Positions 39,539-50,940 of a stretch of DNA of 64,000 bases are shown in pieces. The position numbers were made by a program, and so were the translations under genes. The notes under the pieces were generated by a model. The model worked only from the letters and a program-made list of their open reading frames with translations. It had not been told where the DNA came from and did no database searches. The stretch is from NCBI GenBank assembly GCA_022495005.1, contig JAGYXB010001569.1, positions 248,001 through 312,000 on the forward strand, written 5' to 3'. The DNA is from Rhyacophila brunnea (Eukaryota; Arthropoda; Insecta; Trichoptera; Rhyacophilidae). Position 1 is the stretch's first letter. Each line of letters opens with the position of its first letter.

Positions 39539-40153
39539 ACATAGTGTAATTTATTTTCATATGGATAACCCATAAAATATCTGAAAATTATTGACAAATG
39601 CCGTACTTTTCGCATTTCTTGCTAAAAGGGTAATTTCGCGAACTTTTTCCATTACGTATTTTTGTTCTGAAACTTAAAAATACAAATAATTTGTAATAAA
39701 ACTATTCCCTGTATCACCTGTATCTAAAATCACTCCCATGGTTTGTAAATATATTTACAGATGTTCATTCTTAACGCGGATAAAAAAAAGGTCAATAACC
39801 GTTTGTGACACATATTTTTAAATGTTTCGCATTACGGAAACATGAATAAGTACATCATTTTATTCTGTGCAGTGAACTGTTTTATTAAATATTTGACTAA
39901 AGATTCAATCAACAGATGTCACAAACGGAAAATTAAAAAAAATATTTGAAATGCAGTACTATTTTTTTGTATGATATTTTTGAAGTTCAATATTTTATAC
40001 TGGTTGGTAAGAATCTGTTATCTAATATTTTCACCCTGTAGCGAACATATCTCTTAAACACATTTAATACCAGAAATCTTCAATAGATGCCCTAATATAG
40101 TGTAAAAAAAAAACATTACCAAGTACCTGTTCTAACACTTTCTCGTGTTTGGG
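39539..40153. other. AT-rich stretch, no gene
   Basis: Interior of the putative TTAA-flanked element. No coding or repeat feature recognised. Confidence 0.5.
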
Positions 40154-40333
40154 CACAATGGGTTAAAAGTGTATTAGTGGAATTGCTATGTGCCATCTGG
40201 TTGACCAAGTCGACAATCAATTTATAATACATACAGACAGATGTTGCTAACTACAGTTTTTTTAGAATATAAAATAATGTAGTTTTTATTGAAATACATT
40301 AATTAATAGGCAATTAAAAGTAATTTTTATTAA

Positions 40334-40690
40334 CCGATTGAGACTGAGTGAATTTTTGAGGATCACTTGAAAAGGCACACTGATTACTAAAATTCATATA
40401 ATTCATTTATTATTCATTTAATTCAAATAAATCTTTTAAACATTTGTAGGTATTGAATTCTTCTATTATTTATTTATATTTAAAGTTAATTTTGTGCATC
40501 AGTGGAATCAAGAAAACATGTCAAATATAGGTTTTTGTGTTTTTTTAGCCTTTTTTATACAAAATAACGAAGGTAAGGAAAGTCTATGATAGAAGTAAAC
40601 GATAAAATAAAAATATACTAAAACTGAAGCTAAATATAATACTCTTAAAGATATTTAGAAGACGGATGGCCATTATATGTTTTTAACACC
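40334..40690. repeat. TTAA-type dispersed repeat (copy 2)
   Basis: Inverted relative of 12558-12921. Its left end CCGATTGAGACTGAG follows TTAA at 40330-40333. Shares GATCACTT(G/A)AAAAGGCACACTG and GAAGCTAAATATAATACTC. Confidence 0.6.
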
Positions 40691-40769
40691 TCATATCTAC
40701 CAAACTGTAACTTAACTGCACATTCTGGCTCTATGACATGTAGGTAGCCGTTAGTGCGACGCGTTGTTG

Positions 40770-41675
40770 TCATTGAATGGTGCTATTTGATCGGTTGTCA
40801 AAATCCTCTGCGCGGTGTAGTTCATATGTTTTCTGGCAGATTCGCCACTATTGTTCTACTGCGCAGGTGCAGATATCTCACAAGTTTTAACTATCACGTG
40901 AAAATTCAGAAGCCACTGAAATTTTTTGATCCACGCATGCAAACTTGCACGATAATACGTGTTTACATGTAAGTACATTTTCTTGTTAAGGCCGCGATAA
41001 TAAGTACTTGATTTGAGTTTCCCAATCTCCACCCGCCATGTATATGCAGCCGCGGTTTGTGCATAGCCGCCTTCCATGACGTTATAAACGTGTCAGAATG
41101 AAAAGATTTTAGTGCCACACTTCTTTGTCCCGAAGCGACGCTGCACGGGATTGATGTAGCAACCATGCACCTTAGTGCTTAAAGAAAAAGTTTTAGAAAA
41201 TAAAAAGAATCTTGACTTGCTCTGACGTCATTTATCTTTAATGTCCTCTGTACCCGTGTACTGAAACTCTGCCGAAACAGAGGAGTCAGGAGTTGAAAGT
41301 GATGAATCTGAGGAGGGATCGGAATTATTCCGTCCTCCATAATATATGTCGCAGCAAATTTTTTGAATGTCTCAAAGTTGGCTTTGGTTGATATCAAGTC
41401 GGTGTAGCCAATTGGGCCCGTGTGTGGCCGGACCCTGGCAAACAGCGTCTTGATGGTTGTGCACGCATGTGCATTGCGACCCATGTACTATCAAGCGAAA
41501 ACCATGCAGCTTGGCTGCGAAGTCACCATGGCCGGTCAGGAACTGGTTTACCCAGTGTGTTGGTCTTAGTTGTCCCATCTGAAGCCTGCAGGATACATCT
41601 GGAAAAAACAGATACGTTTGTCGTAGCTCGGTGGATGCCGACCAGTCAGCAGTAAATCCATGCACGTGTAAAGGG
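40770..41675. mobile_element. MITE of the CACGTGCATGG family holding a LINE fragment
   Basis: Inverted relative of 28444-28807: 40770-41010 matches its interior (TTACATGTAAGTACATTTTC, AAGGCCGCGATAATAAGTAC). The terminal AGTAAATCCATGCACGTGTA reappears only at 41652-41671. Between them lies LINE-derived coding sequence (next entry). The outer left end is missing. Confidence 0.7.
41180..41645 (-). pseudogene. LINE C-terminal fragment (FLTGHG motif)
   Basis: Minus strand: LRPTHWVNQFLTGHGDFAAK, LHGFRLIVHGSQCTC, then in the adjacent frame TIKTLFARVRPHTGPIG and ANFETFKKFAATYI. FLTGHGxFxxxLHxF...CxC is the usual segment after the RNase H domain in R1/I/Jockey-type non-LTR elements. One frameshift. 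No upstream RT. Confidence 0.7.
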
Positions 41676-42594
41676 TTATAATAACAAGTAGACAGAAGAA
41701 CTGATTTGTACTAATGGAAGCTATACCCAGCATGTTATAATATGATTTGAGTATATTTTAATCAAATACCCCAAGAGTTTCATTAAAATTTAATTGAATG
41801 ATAAATCAATTAATAATTTCATTATCGAATCATTATTCATTACTTCTGGGAAAAAGGTCACAATGCTATGACTCTATGAGATATGGACAAATGAGTCAAA
41901 AGGAATTTTGTATTCAGTGATTCATATCCAGGAAATATTCTAATATACATTCATATATGACTAGTAATGGTGATGTTTGTATAGCGATTTAAAGGTATGC
42001 TAAAAATCATGGTTTGAATCACGACGTCTGATTGGTCGGCTATGTAGAACGGATTTAGTAACCAGTTATTTAGAGCAGAATTGGCGACTCAAGTCAATAT
42101 TCATTTTGATTTTTTGACGAAACAGGGCGGAATTTAAAACACGCACCTCGATAGGCTGGTAGACCTATCAATATAGCACATACGTACATTCAAAACTAAT
42201 TGTCACACATTCCTATTAGTTATTACGTAGGTCAATGTTTTTCTATTGTTTTGTAAAACTTAAACGGAACCCGATAAAGATTTCAGTTTTGTACACGATT
42301 CTTTTACACCATGCCATCGCCCAAAAAAGAAAACGTTCGGCTGCCCAGTTAAGCGGCAAGTGACTACCAGGGAACGCAAAATCAATGGGAACTGACTTAC
42401 CCTACTGGGTGTGGTATAACAGGATACAGACGTCGAGTGTGGAAAAATCTGGGATAAACTTGAACACGTGTTAAATTAATAATATATCATTTTCTAGATT
42501 TACATCTGTCTCATAATATACATTAAAATTTGCTCGCATAATATACATAGAAATTCGGCTCGCTGTGTGTCCCTAGTTTTTTATAGCCAAAACC
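41676..42594. other. Intergenic, no gene
   Basis: AT-rich. 42340-42480 resembles the S2-associated repeat of 46900-47010 (GGGAACTGA..TACC, AACACGTGT). Nothing else assigned. Confidence 0.4.
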
Positions 42595-42961
42595 CAATGA
42601 CATTATTAATGGACAACGCACTCAATACAGTAGCTAGCAAGTAAATTCACGCACAGTGACATTCGCACATGTATAGGTAGACGTCACGCAATTTCCATTA
42701 TGCGATATCACGCATCGGGAATTTATAGCAATATCACCTTTATTGTAATGGCGTTAGAACGGTGTTTCTAGTGTCAATGTTCATTTGAGCGAACCCGTTC
42801 GAGCCGAACCGTTCGGCAGACCCGACAAAAAGCATCGGGAATTTATAGCAATATCACCTTTATTGTCATGGCGTTAGAACAGATTATGCCATTCGGCAGA
42901 CCCGACAAAAAAGTGAGTGTCATTTTTATTCCCAGATGCTTCGTCCATATTAATGTCATTG
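42595..42961. mobile_element. hAT-like MITE family H (copy 1)
   Basis: Ends CAATGACATTATTAATGGAC and, in complement, CAATGACATTAATATGGAC. Inside, a unit starting GCATCGGGAATTTATAGC is present twice in tandem. Inverted copy at 49812-50186. The flanking 8-mers (CCAAAACC and CTTAAATC) do not match, so this copy's target site has been altered. Confidence 0.8.
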
Positions 42962-43119
42962 CTTAAATCACACCCGGTAGGGTAAACCAGTTCCCATTAA
43001 TTATGTGTTACCTGTGACGATAACCTCAAATCGTCGTCTATTTCCGTTTTTTTTAATGCTACAACAGGTCTTGAGGTCCAATGACAGTATTGTTGTTTAA
43101 TAGCAGTGTATTTAGTAAT

Positions 43120-43260
43120 AGAAGTAAAAGAATCACAAACACCCAGGTTTCGAGAAAACCACATAAATATATTGTGCCCTCACCTGGAATGGAACCCGGA
43201 ACTCCAGGATGTAAGGCCAGCGCTCTACGCACTGCACCACGAGAGCCGCTTCGAGAGTTT
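43120..43260 (-). repeat. tRNA-derived SINE head, family S3
   Basis: In complement: CTCTCGTGGTGCAGTGCGTA (A box), GGCCTTACATCCTGGAGTTC, then the B box GGTTCCATTCC. Followed by ATGTGGTTTTCTCGAAACC. tRNA-like but without a foldable acceptor stem. Single copy in the window. Confidence 0.6.
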
Positions 43261-44040
43261 TCCCCTCCACCGGAAGCCGTCGCGTTGCTGAGTTGTCATG
43301 TGCCGTTCTCCGAATGGCTCACTGGCAGAACATTTTTCTCAGCAGGTAGTCTGTTACATTGTTACATTTAAACAAATTTATACATAAATATTAAACAGAA
43401 TCTTAATTATTATTACATATTAAATTTAAGTTTATTCATGTTGTAGGACCGCCAGAAGTCGGTTCCGGCCTAGTCCCTAAAAGGGAGTCATTTACGTACA
43501 TATTAATTAAATTAACGCGACTGGTATGGTCAACGTTAAAAAATAATCTGGACCCACAGAATAGATTAATAAGATATTAATGTAAAAGCCTGTCGCCATG
43601 GATCAAGGTTTTAAAGCCAGACTCTTTATTATACTCAGGTCATAAATCGCAAGAAATACACAGGGCGTCGAGTTTTGTTAATGTTGGCTAATTATCCAAT
43701 ATGGCGAAGGGTTGCATGCTACTTGGGTACCACAAAAGAAGCTCACCATCAGTGCTTCATAATATAATGATGAGTGCCAACAACTCAATAAATCAACTGG
43801 ATTTATTTAAAATTCGCTAAAAATAGACAAAATAACCTTAACTCTGGGGTACCGCGGAAATCATTTGAGGAACACTACCGTCGAAAATCACACTGCCCTT
43901 ATCTTAGCGAAAGTAGGGGGGGGGGGGTCCGCCATACATCCTGCCCTGGAGGCCAGCTTCAGGATGTGTATGATACAGATGTAACTGTTGAAAATAACAT
44001 ATTCTTTAACACGTGTTTAAGTTTATCATATATTTCCAGA
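43261..44040. other. Intergenic, no gene
   Basis: AT-rich with a G10 run at 43917-43926. No coding or repeat feature recognised. Confidence 0.4.
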
Positions 44041-44382
44041 GCGTTGGAGCGGAGCTCGGAGCAGGAGCACGGGCAGTGTAGCAATGGGATTTTACCCGAA
44101 GCACCGAAAATTTGTAGTGCTCCACTGCTCCGAATGTTTTTTTTTTATTATTATTAAATTTTCGCCCTTCAATTAATTCTAAGTGAGAAGAAGCAGATAA
44201 TGAAAGACGATTTGCAGTCGGTTTGGTTAACAGGATTAATAATGAAAATTACGAATAATAGATCTTATTTCAAAACAACTTATTTCTGTATACATAAGTA
44301 TACATAATACATGGGTATTAAAACTTTTTACCAGAGCGTAGCAGACCCTGGAGCGGAGCTGAAGCAACTAAAAAAATGGTTC
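44041..44382. repeat. GGAGC-rich ended repeat (copy 2)
   Basis: Inverted relative of 34920-35520 (GCGTTGGAGCGGAGCTCGGA at its left end; AAGCACCGAAAATTTGTAGT and CAGATAATGAAAGACGATTT inside). Lacks the nested MITE of copy 1, so it shows the pre-insertion state. Its right end abuts the LINE remnant. Confidence 0.7.
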
Positions 44383-45090
44383 CAGGTCAAACCAGCATCC
44401 CGTAGCTCCGCCGTATACACTCTGTTGATAGTATTAAGCGGCCTTCCAGGACGCCGAAATCCGGTCGGCTTGAAGAACAAGTAAGCCAGGTTGAGGTTCT
44501 CTTCTGGCATCCGCAGCACGTGGCCGACCCAGGTCCAACGTCGCCTCTTCGCTCTCAGTGTGATGAGAGGCTGCTTGGTGCGTTCTCTCCTCGTTGCTCC
44601 TAAGGTCATACCCACCGCACACCCACTATCTGTCGCAAACATATTATGTCTTCGAAGCTCCGTATACGGTTGTTCTGAGCCTTCGTAAGGTGCCATGTTT
44701 CGCTACCGTAAAGCAGCGCCGTCAGAATGCAAGCGTCGAATAGGCGGCATTTGGTTTTGACCGAGTACAATCGTGAGTCCCAGACATTCCGCATCGAGTT
44801 GAATGTTGCTCAAGCCATTCCCATTTGGATAGCGAGCTCTTTCTGCAAAATGCCATCTCTCGTGATGTGTACCCCCAGGTACTTGAAGCTGTAGACGCTC
44901 TCGATGTTTTGTCCATCGCTAATCAGAGGGAAATCTGAATCAGGACAGGTGCTATTACACAAGATGATGGTTTTCTTCGCGTTAATTTTCAAACCAACGC
45001 GAGATGAGTTGTTATGCAACCTGTCGATTGTCTCTTGAATGCCCTCGATTGAGTTGTCGAATAGGACAGCGTCATCGGCGTTTCTCTACA
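44383..45090 (-). pseudogene. LINE reverse transcriptase remnant (RTE/CR1-like), 5'-truncated
   Basis: Minus strand from 45087: NADDAVLFDNS (the A/YxDD catalytic box), GLKINAKKTIIL, SFKYLGVHITRDGILQKELA, RLFDACILTALLYGSETWHL, VLRMPEENLNLAYLFFKPTG and GRPLNTINRVYTAELRDAGL. Several frameshifts. Covers palm to C-terminus; the endonuclease and RT fingers are missing. A different family from 39164-39526. Confidence 0.85.
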
Positions 45091-46700
45091 TTCGAGATTA
45101 ATTAAACCCTGTTACTACCACAGCCAGAAGGTAACCCACATCCCATTATTCCTGAATTGGACCGCTTCGTCCAGCATAGTTTTAAGTGTGATTGAAGTAT
45201 TTTTAGTTAGCGTTCTTCGATCACTTTGTCAAAATCATACATGTATATAAGATAAAAAAGTAAGCTCGCTGAACGCTTAAGTTTATTTTGTAGAACCGCA
45301 GGGTTCCGCGTACCATTTGGGAATCGCTGATTATATAAATTATAATACATTGAATTGATAATCAACTTGGCGGGAAATGGTTATTTAGTTCTTTATTTGT
45401 ATTTGAATTCTAATTGGAATATTCCGGATACAATTATTTTGTATCTAATAATATAAGCAAGCAGTGCATTTCCCTTACAATATTATTTTAATTGTAACAC
45501 TTTCTATTTGTTAAAAAAACAGATAATATTGTAATCATTTTTTGTAGATAGCGTTTTTATACTCATTTAAAAAGCGAAAAATATCAATATTGGCACAGTA
45601 AAGTTGTGTAATGTCTTTAATTTGACAGACGTATTATAAGTAAGTAATAATAATATATTTTAGGTACCTACATATTATTACTACAAGGTAGGTAATTATT
45701 TTCAGTGGTACGGAAGTATACCCCGAGATGTCCGAGAACCCTTTAATGTGCAATTAAAATCGATTGTTGGATTTCTAGATACCTACCTAATGATTTTGTA
45801 GCTGCAGAATAATAAGCGATCGAATATCTATTGTTTATAAAAATATCAAATTACTTTGCAGTAATATATTCCCAGCGAATCCATTTTCAGTAAACAATTC
45901 AGCTAGACCAGCAAGTCGATTGGCGAAATTAGAGACGGTGTATTATTACATCATATCACAGCACATTATACCATTACGGTGTATTAGCCGAATAGTCATT
46001 TTTCATAGTATTCTCTTACAACTGTAATAACAAATAATATTTCATTTCGCCACTCAATTTAAAACGCTGACTCTACATTTAGTTTAATATGATTATGTAA
46101 CAGAATTTAATGTTAATGTACTACCTTTTATTGTATAAATAACGAAGAACAATTTATCTCAATGTCACTCGAATCAGAGTACTTAGCTAGTAACTATCAT
46201 GTATAATATACGATTGTACCGATACGCTGCTAATAAATCTCACCCTGCTACATCGTAGACTTCGTCATTATCATCATCCTCTACCTACACATCGAACACC
46301 CACACATCAGTGACCCAACAATTTAATGACTTAAATGTTTTAAATCTTTAAAGTTTAATGACTAAGAAATTCACATCGAATATTTAAGGAGTTTCCCGGG
46401 ATAAATTGAAATTATTATAACCTACTTCACTTGTAATGTTAATAAATGCATGTTCAATAAAAGGACTGGTATCTTGTTAATTTTTCGTGTGAATAAAAAA
46501 TGGTTAATTAAATTATTAGCAAGTTCAAGTAAGTTATAACAAAAAAATTAGAGTGATCCGTGACGTCGGTTAGTAATTAAACTAATTTAATAATTCTTCG
46601 ATTTAAAATACAAAAGCCGATAATAACCCAATTTAGAAAGCGTTTCAGAGAGTATTGCGAGAACCATTCGTTAAAATTCGTCGCAATTAGATAAGATTCC
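45091..46700. other. Intergenic, no gene
   Basis: 1.6 kb of AT-rich DNA with GGTACCTAC-type palindromes at about 45662-45695. No coding, SINE or MITE structure recognised. Confidence 0.5.
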
Positions 46701-47055
46701 TATAATAACACAGTGGTCAATGCACGTGGACGCGAATCCCGAGAGACGAAGGTTCGATCCTGCTGAGTATCGTATTTTTTTCAAAAAAGATTTTTCTATT
46801 GGTTAGATATATCTACATTTGTCAAAGTGTCTCAAATTATTTACATTTTATAGAAACTGATTTTATATTAATTTAAAAAAATATGTATGTATGGTAGGTA
46901 GCAGGGAACTCAGAAATAATGGGAACTGAAATACCTAACGGATAAGAAGTAGCAGGTAACCGATCTCGAGTAAGGAATAAACTTAAACACGTGTCAAGAA
47001 TACGTCATACGTCGAATACTGACAACTGCTCTCGGTTTCGTGTCCGGAAACTTGT
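46700..47055 (+). repeat. tRNA-related repeat S2 with long 3' body (copy 1)
   Basis: Head 46712-46775: CAGTGGTCAATGCACGTGGA (A-box region) and GGTTCGATCC (B box). The body includes ATTATTTACATTTTATAGAA, GGAACTCAGAAATAATGGGA and AACACGTGTCAAGAATACGT. Inverted copy over the whole length at 57475-57870. Confidence 0.7.
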
Positions 47056-47059
47056 ACGT

Positions 47060-47430
47060 GAAATGTTGTATCGGAAATATGGCCGTAAGTATATTAAAGA
47101 CTGTCCAACCTCTTTGGGTCGTATTAGTACTGACATAAAATTCATGTCTAAATAAAACACGGTTCTTGTCGGTTTACACTTTACACTTAAGAGGAAGCCA
47201 GCAGCATTTTTTTTAAATAGCGGATATTCTGGATTATCTGTTAGGTTAGGTTTTCATTTTTGAATTCATGAATTTTACGATAATCAGCTATGAAAATTTA
47301 ATTAATGTTCATATTGAATCTAATAAAATTGGAGACCGTATAGTATACGGTCATCTCTTTCCGATAAGAAAGGTCACGGCGAACTGTGCCACGGTGAAAT
47401 GTTTTACGTACAATTTACATGTAACTTCTC
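47060..47430. repeat. Dispersed repeat family R (copy 2)
   Basis: Direct relative of 19055-19400; shares GTCCAACCTCTTTGGGT and GTGCCACGGTGAAATGTTTT. Starts right at the end of the S2 body. Confidence 0.75.
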
Positions 47431-47454
47431 GGTTTATCCATTGCTTGTGCATAA

Positions 47455-47566
47455 TTCGTGTTTCATTTTCGTAGGACACTCACACATTCAAAACCCTGCA
47501 TCAAAATGTAGCGTATTGAATATAGCCTATCGGAATTCTATTTATTATCTGTTCTGTGGTAGGTAG
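47455..47566. repeat. Short dispersed repeat T
   Basis: TTCGTAGGACACTC, CATTCAAAACCCTGCAT and TATCGGAATTCTATTTATTA are shared with 58105-58185 (direct) and 62090-62185 (inverted). Broken here by the S1 SINE flank. Confidence 0.65.
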
Positions 47567-47626
47567 GTAATGAACTCTTATGCTATAATCACATTACACT
47601 AGTGCGACAAGCAAAAGGTGAATAAT
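47567..47626. repeat. SINE 3'-flank shared with 30132-30205
   Basis: In complement, TTCACCTTTTGCTTGTCGCA, CTAGTGTAATGTGATTATAG and CATAAGAGTTCAT match the DNA just after SINE copy 1. The two SINE copies therefore share sequence beyond their GAA tail. Confidence 0.85.
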
Positions 47627-47880
47627 GTTGTTTCTTCTTCTTTTTTCTTTCGACCATGTCCGATCCTAATAGGATCATATGGGCCTCCACAGAGTAGAGG
47701 TTTGTATTGACAGATTTTATTTTTGACGAGAAATGGATGTCAGCCACTTGCTCAACCTATTAGGTCCATACCCTGACACACACAAATTGAAAAACAATAT
47801 GTGTACTTGCCAGACCCAGGATTCGAACCTGGGACCCACGGCGTTATAGTCCATCGCTTATGCCGTGCGGCCACCGTGGA
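47627..47880 (-). repeat. tRNA-derived SINE, family S1 (copy 3)
   Basis: In complement: GTCCACGGTGGCCGCACGGC (A-box region), GGTTCGAATCC (B box), GTGGAGGCCCATATGATCC and a GAAAGAAAAAAGAAGAAG tail. The most complete copy. Confidence 0.88.
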
Positions 47881-48371
47881 CAATAATTTAAAATACACAA
47901 TCGATATGTCGCATCCATCATTACTATTTTCATTGTTTCGATAGGCGTTACCAGCATCGATATTTTTGTAAGAATTCAACTTGCTTACTAAACTGAAGAG
48001 CTGGAACTCCCGCGTTCTTATTCAAAATCCTCTTGATGTGTCATTCACGTAAAATAGTTGATTTTGTAAGCAAATCACGTCGAATCAGTAAAATTGTGGT
48101 CGCGACCGCCTGCAAGTCAAAAAGAGAAAGGTTTATCATTTTTAATTCCAAGGCGATCGACTCCTAGCCAACTGAAAACTTAAAAATAATGTAATAATTA
48201 TTATCACTACTTAGGTACCTATTGCAAAAGAGAGAGAGACAAAAATAACAACATGGCGTTGTCGTTCCCTCCAAAAAGATGAAACACCGATATTTCGCTG
48301 TGCCCATTCATTCGGTAAAAGGTGAAACAGTGTGACCACACGACATTTTAAACAATATAATAATAACCAAA

Positions 48372-49010
48372 TTGTAGGTACGTAAAACATTTCACAGTAG
48401 CACAGTTCACCGTGAGCCTTCTTATCGGAAAGAGATGCCCATATACTATAGGTACGGTCTCCAATTTTATTAGAATCAATATAAACAATAATTCAATTTT
48501 CATGGCTGATTTTGGCAAAATTCATGAATTCAAGAATGAAAATCTAACCTAACCTAACAAATAATCCAGTATAATATCGGTTATTTTCAAAATTTGTTTG
48601 CTGCTGGCTTCCTGTAATCAGACAAGAACCGTGTTTTATACGACCGGATTGCGGATGCCGCCAAAGAGTGCGGCACTTCGTACCCTTGTGGCACAGCCTC
48701 AAGGGTTCCGTCGCCGTGGCCGGCCCTCCCTCACCCTGCAGCGATGCCACAAAAGCGACCTACGTGCTGCAGGTCTGACATGGCGGGAGGCACAGGAGTT
48801 GGCGATGGACCGAGGGAAGTGGCGCCAACTTGTGCTTGCCCTGTGCCCCAATGTTGGGACGTGACAGGGTGAAAGAAGAAGAAGAAGAAGACTATACGAC
48901 CCAAAGAGGTTGGTCTGTCTTAGATATAGGTACGGCCATATATTTCCGATACAACATTTTCACGGTGAAGTGTGTTACGGCGAACTGCATACGTACAAGT
49001 TTCCGGACAC
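48372..49010. repeat. Dispersed repeat family R (copy 3), split by a LINE
   Basis: Inverted relative of 19055-19400. 48372-48645 and 48893-49010 are the two halves; the LINE at 48646-48892 separates them. A short TCTAACCTAACCTAACAA stretch at 48541 is inside. Confidence 0.8.
48646..48892 (+). mobile_element. 5'-truncated LINE insertion with 9-bp target duplication
   Basis: Flanked by TATACGACC at 48637-48645 and 48893-48901. Plus-strand frame: GFRRRGRPSLTLQRCHKSDL, RAAGLTWREAQELAMDRGKW, RQLVLALCPNVGT, stop at 48862-48864. This is the end of a LINE RT protein. Only about 28 bp of 3' sequence follow, ending in (GAA)n. Confidence 0.92.
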
Positions 49011-49803
49011 GATCTACGGGAGGGGTCTAGGACGATTCGGTGCAGGACAATTGTCGCAATCGAATGAAATTGAAAATAAATAGACGTTCGTGAATTATAG
49101 GTACATTAATATATATTATATTATTTCATTTAATACTTGGTCAGAATTTAAATATGCACACGTAAAAATAATGATTTTATTGTGCATATTATTATGTTTA
49201 AGTTCCAACGAGAAGAGGGTAGGTACTGATACCAAATATCATAATGCCTAAATCCCCCATCAAAAATCCTCCAATCGACAGAGTTGGGAATATAATGATA
49301 TTATTGTAATTGTAAATGAGTAAAGGCTAGACCATGATGCACAGCGAAACAAAGAAAAAGAAAGTTACCGTTATCTGTTTCTGGGCGGACGAAGGGTCGA
49401 GAGTAGGTAGTACGGTCAGTCGGTAACCTACCCTTGAACCTTAAACGTCGCCTCTAAATACAATAATTTGCCACCTTTCGCGCCAAAGTGTGCGTTTATA
49501 AAATAATGTTGCTAATAATTAATTGTTACTTGTCAAGCGAAATATACCGACGTAATACTTAATGTCCCTGAATCAGTGTTTTTAATAAGTGGAAAGTGTA
49601 AAACAACACCCTAAGTAAACCCATACCCATCAGTACCTACTTTTATTTTTATATGAAGTGTTAGGTATATTTATTCTCAAACCGCAATAAAAAACATTAT
49701 GTTACAAGCAAATGAATTCATACTACTAAGTAGTAGGAAGATAGAAACTTATTTAACTTCTTCTTCTACTTTCTGTACCAATTCAATGACCCTAACTTAA
49801 TCA
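49011..49803. other. Intergenic, no gene
   Basis: AT-rich. No coding or repeat feature recognised. Confidence 0.5.
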
Positions 49804-49811
49804 CGTATGAG

Positions 49812-50186
49812 CAATGACATTAATATGGACGAAGCATGTGGAAAGAAAAATGACACTCTCTTTTTTGTCGGGTCTGCCGAATGGCATAATCTGTTCTAAT
49901 GCCATTACAATAAAGGTGATATTGCTATAAATTCCCGATGCTTTTTGTCGGGTCTGCCGAATGGTTCGGTTCGAACGGGTTCGCTCAAGTGAACATTGCC
50001 AATAGAATAATAGAAACACTGTTCTAACGCCATTGCAATAAAGGTGATATTGCTATAAATTCCCGATGCGTGATATCGCATAATGTATATTGCGTAACGT
50101 CTACCTATACATGTGCAACTGTGGCTGTTCGCGAATTTATTTGCTAGCTACTGTATTGAATGCGTTGTCCATTAATAATGTCATTG
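49812..50186. mobile_element. hAT-like MITE family H (copy 2), 8-bp target duplication
   Basis: 375 bp, inverted relative of 42595-42961. Exact flanks CGTATGAG at 49804-49811 and 50187-50194. Ends CAATGACATTAATATGGACG and, in complement, CAATGACATTATTAATGGAC. The internal GCATCGGGAATTTATAGC unit is again duplicated. Confidence 0.92.
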
Positions 50187-50440
50187 CGTATGAGTATATT
50201 ATGGCTAGGTCATGTGCACCGTATGAATGACAACGAACCGGCAAAGAGAGTGATGTCAAGCAATCCAATAGAAGAAGAGGCAAGCCAAAGATTCGCTGGT
50301 TGGATGGAGCTGCCAGTGACTGCCGTATTCTGGGGGTACCGAATTGGAAAGCGGCCACACTGGATAGGGACAGGTGGAGGGAGCTGTTGGAGGAGGCCAA
50401 GACCCACACCGGGTTGTCGCGCCCCTGATGATGGTGATGA
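50187..50440 (+). pseudogene. LINE C-terminal fragment, partner of 39164-39526
   Basis: RMSILWLGHVHRMNDNEPAK, then with frameshifts LGVPNWKAATLDRDRWRELL and EEAKTHTGL, ending in CCCTGATGATGGTGATGAG. The family H MITE sits directly at its 5' side. Its RT-proximal part is missing. Confidence 0.8.
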
Positions 50441-50940
50441 GTTAGGTAATTATTAAAAATTAAAAATGCTATAGTCAACATTGCATTTCTTTCTATTTAT
50501 GTATGGTTACACTATAATTTGAACTATTTCCGTAACCTTACACAAGGTAAAATCAACAGAACTTGCAAGCGATATTATCTCTTATCTATTCAGCGATACG
50601 ATTCACAATCGCCTGTGTGATTTGTACAGGTAAACTGCAACTTCTTTGTCAGACTTGCTGAGCGATTATATTCTCTAGACGCGGAATGAATACATTCCAA
50701 AATTCTTTGCTTCTGACTTCTCAGTCAGAACGGTAAATGTCGGAGCGTTCTCATGGAGAGCATGTGAAAGTGTGTTCCGTGGGAATACCTATGTACAAAT
50801 TTAAAAAAAAAATACATAATCATATTATGTATGAAATGAAAAGCAGTGTTCCGACAGTGTAACGACTGCGTAGCCTGCGTCGAACGAATGCGACTCGCTA
50901 TACAGCGTTGTCAATGCGCTCCACCTCTGTTCTTAAAGCT
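50441..50940. other. Intergenic, no gene
   Basis: Nothing recognised, apart from 50640-50700, whose CTTGCTGAGCGATTATATTCTC-like text resembles motifs of the foldback region that follows. Confidence 0.4.

Larger units (their letters stand above)
38630..40162. mobile_element. Putative TTAA-flanked element carrying a SINE and a LINE insertion
   Basis: TTAA at 38626-38629 and 40163-40166, with ends CCCATTGTGACTGAC and, in complement, CCCATTGTGCCCAAAC. The CCC start and TTAA suggest a piggyBac-like non-autonomous element. A SINE (38655-38892) and a LINE fragment (39164-39526) lie inside. Only 9 bp of the ends match perfectly, so the call is tentative. Confidence 0.5.

Noticed and set aside
42595..50186. 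One giant transposon with 370-bp terminal inverted repeats
   Set aside because: Each end is itself a complete MITE with its own terminal inverted repeats, and one has its own 8-bp duplication. The DNA between holds unrelated repeat fragments and no transposase or polymerase.
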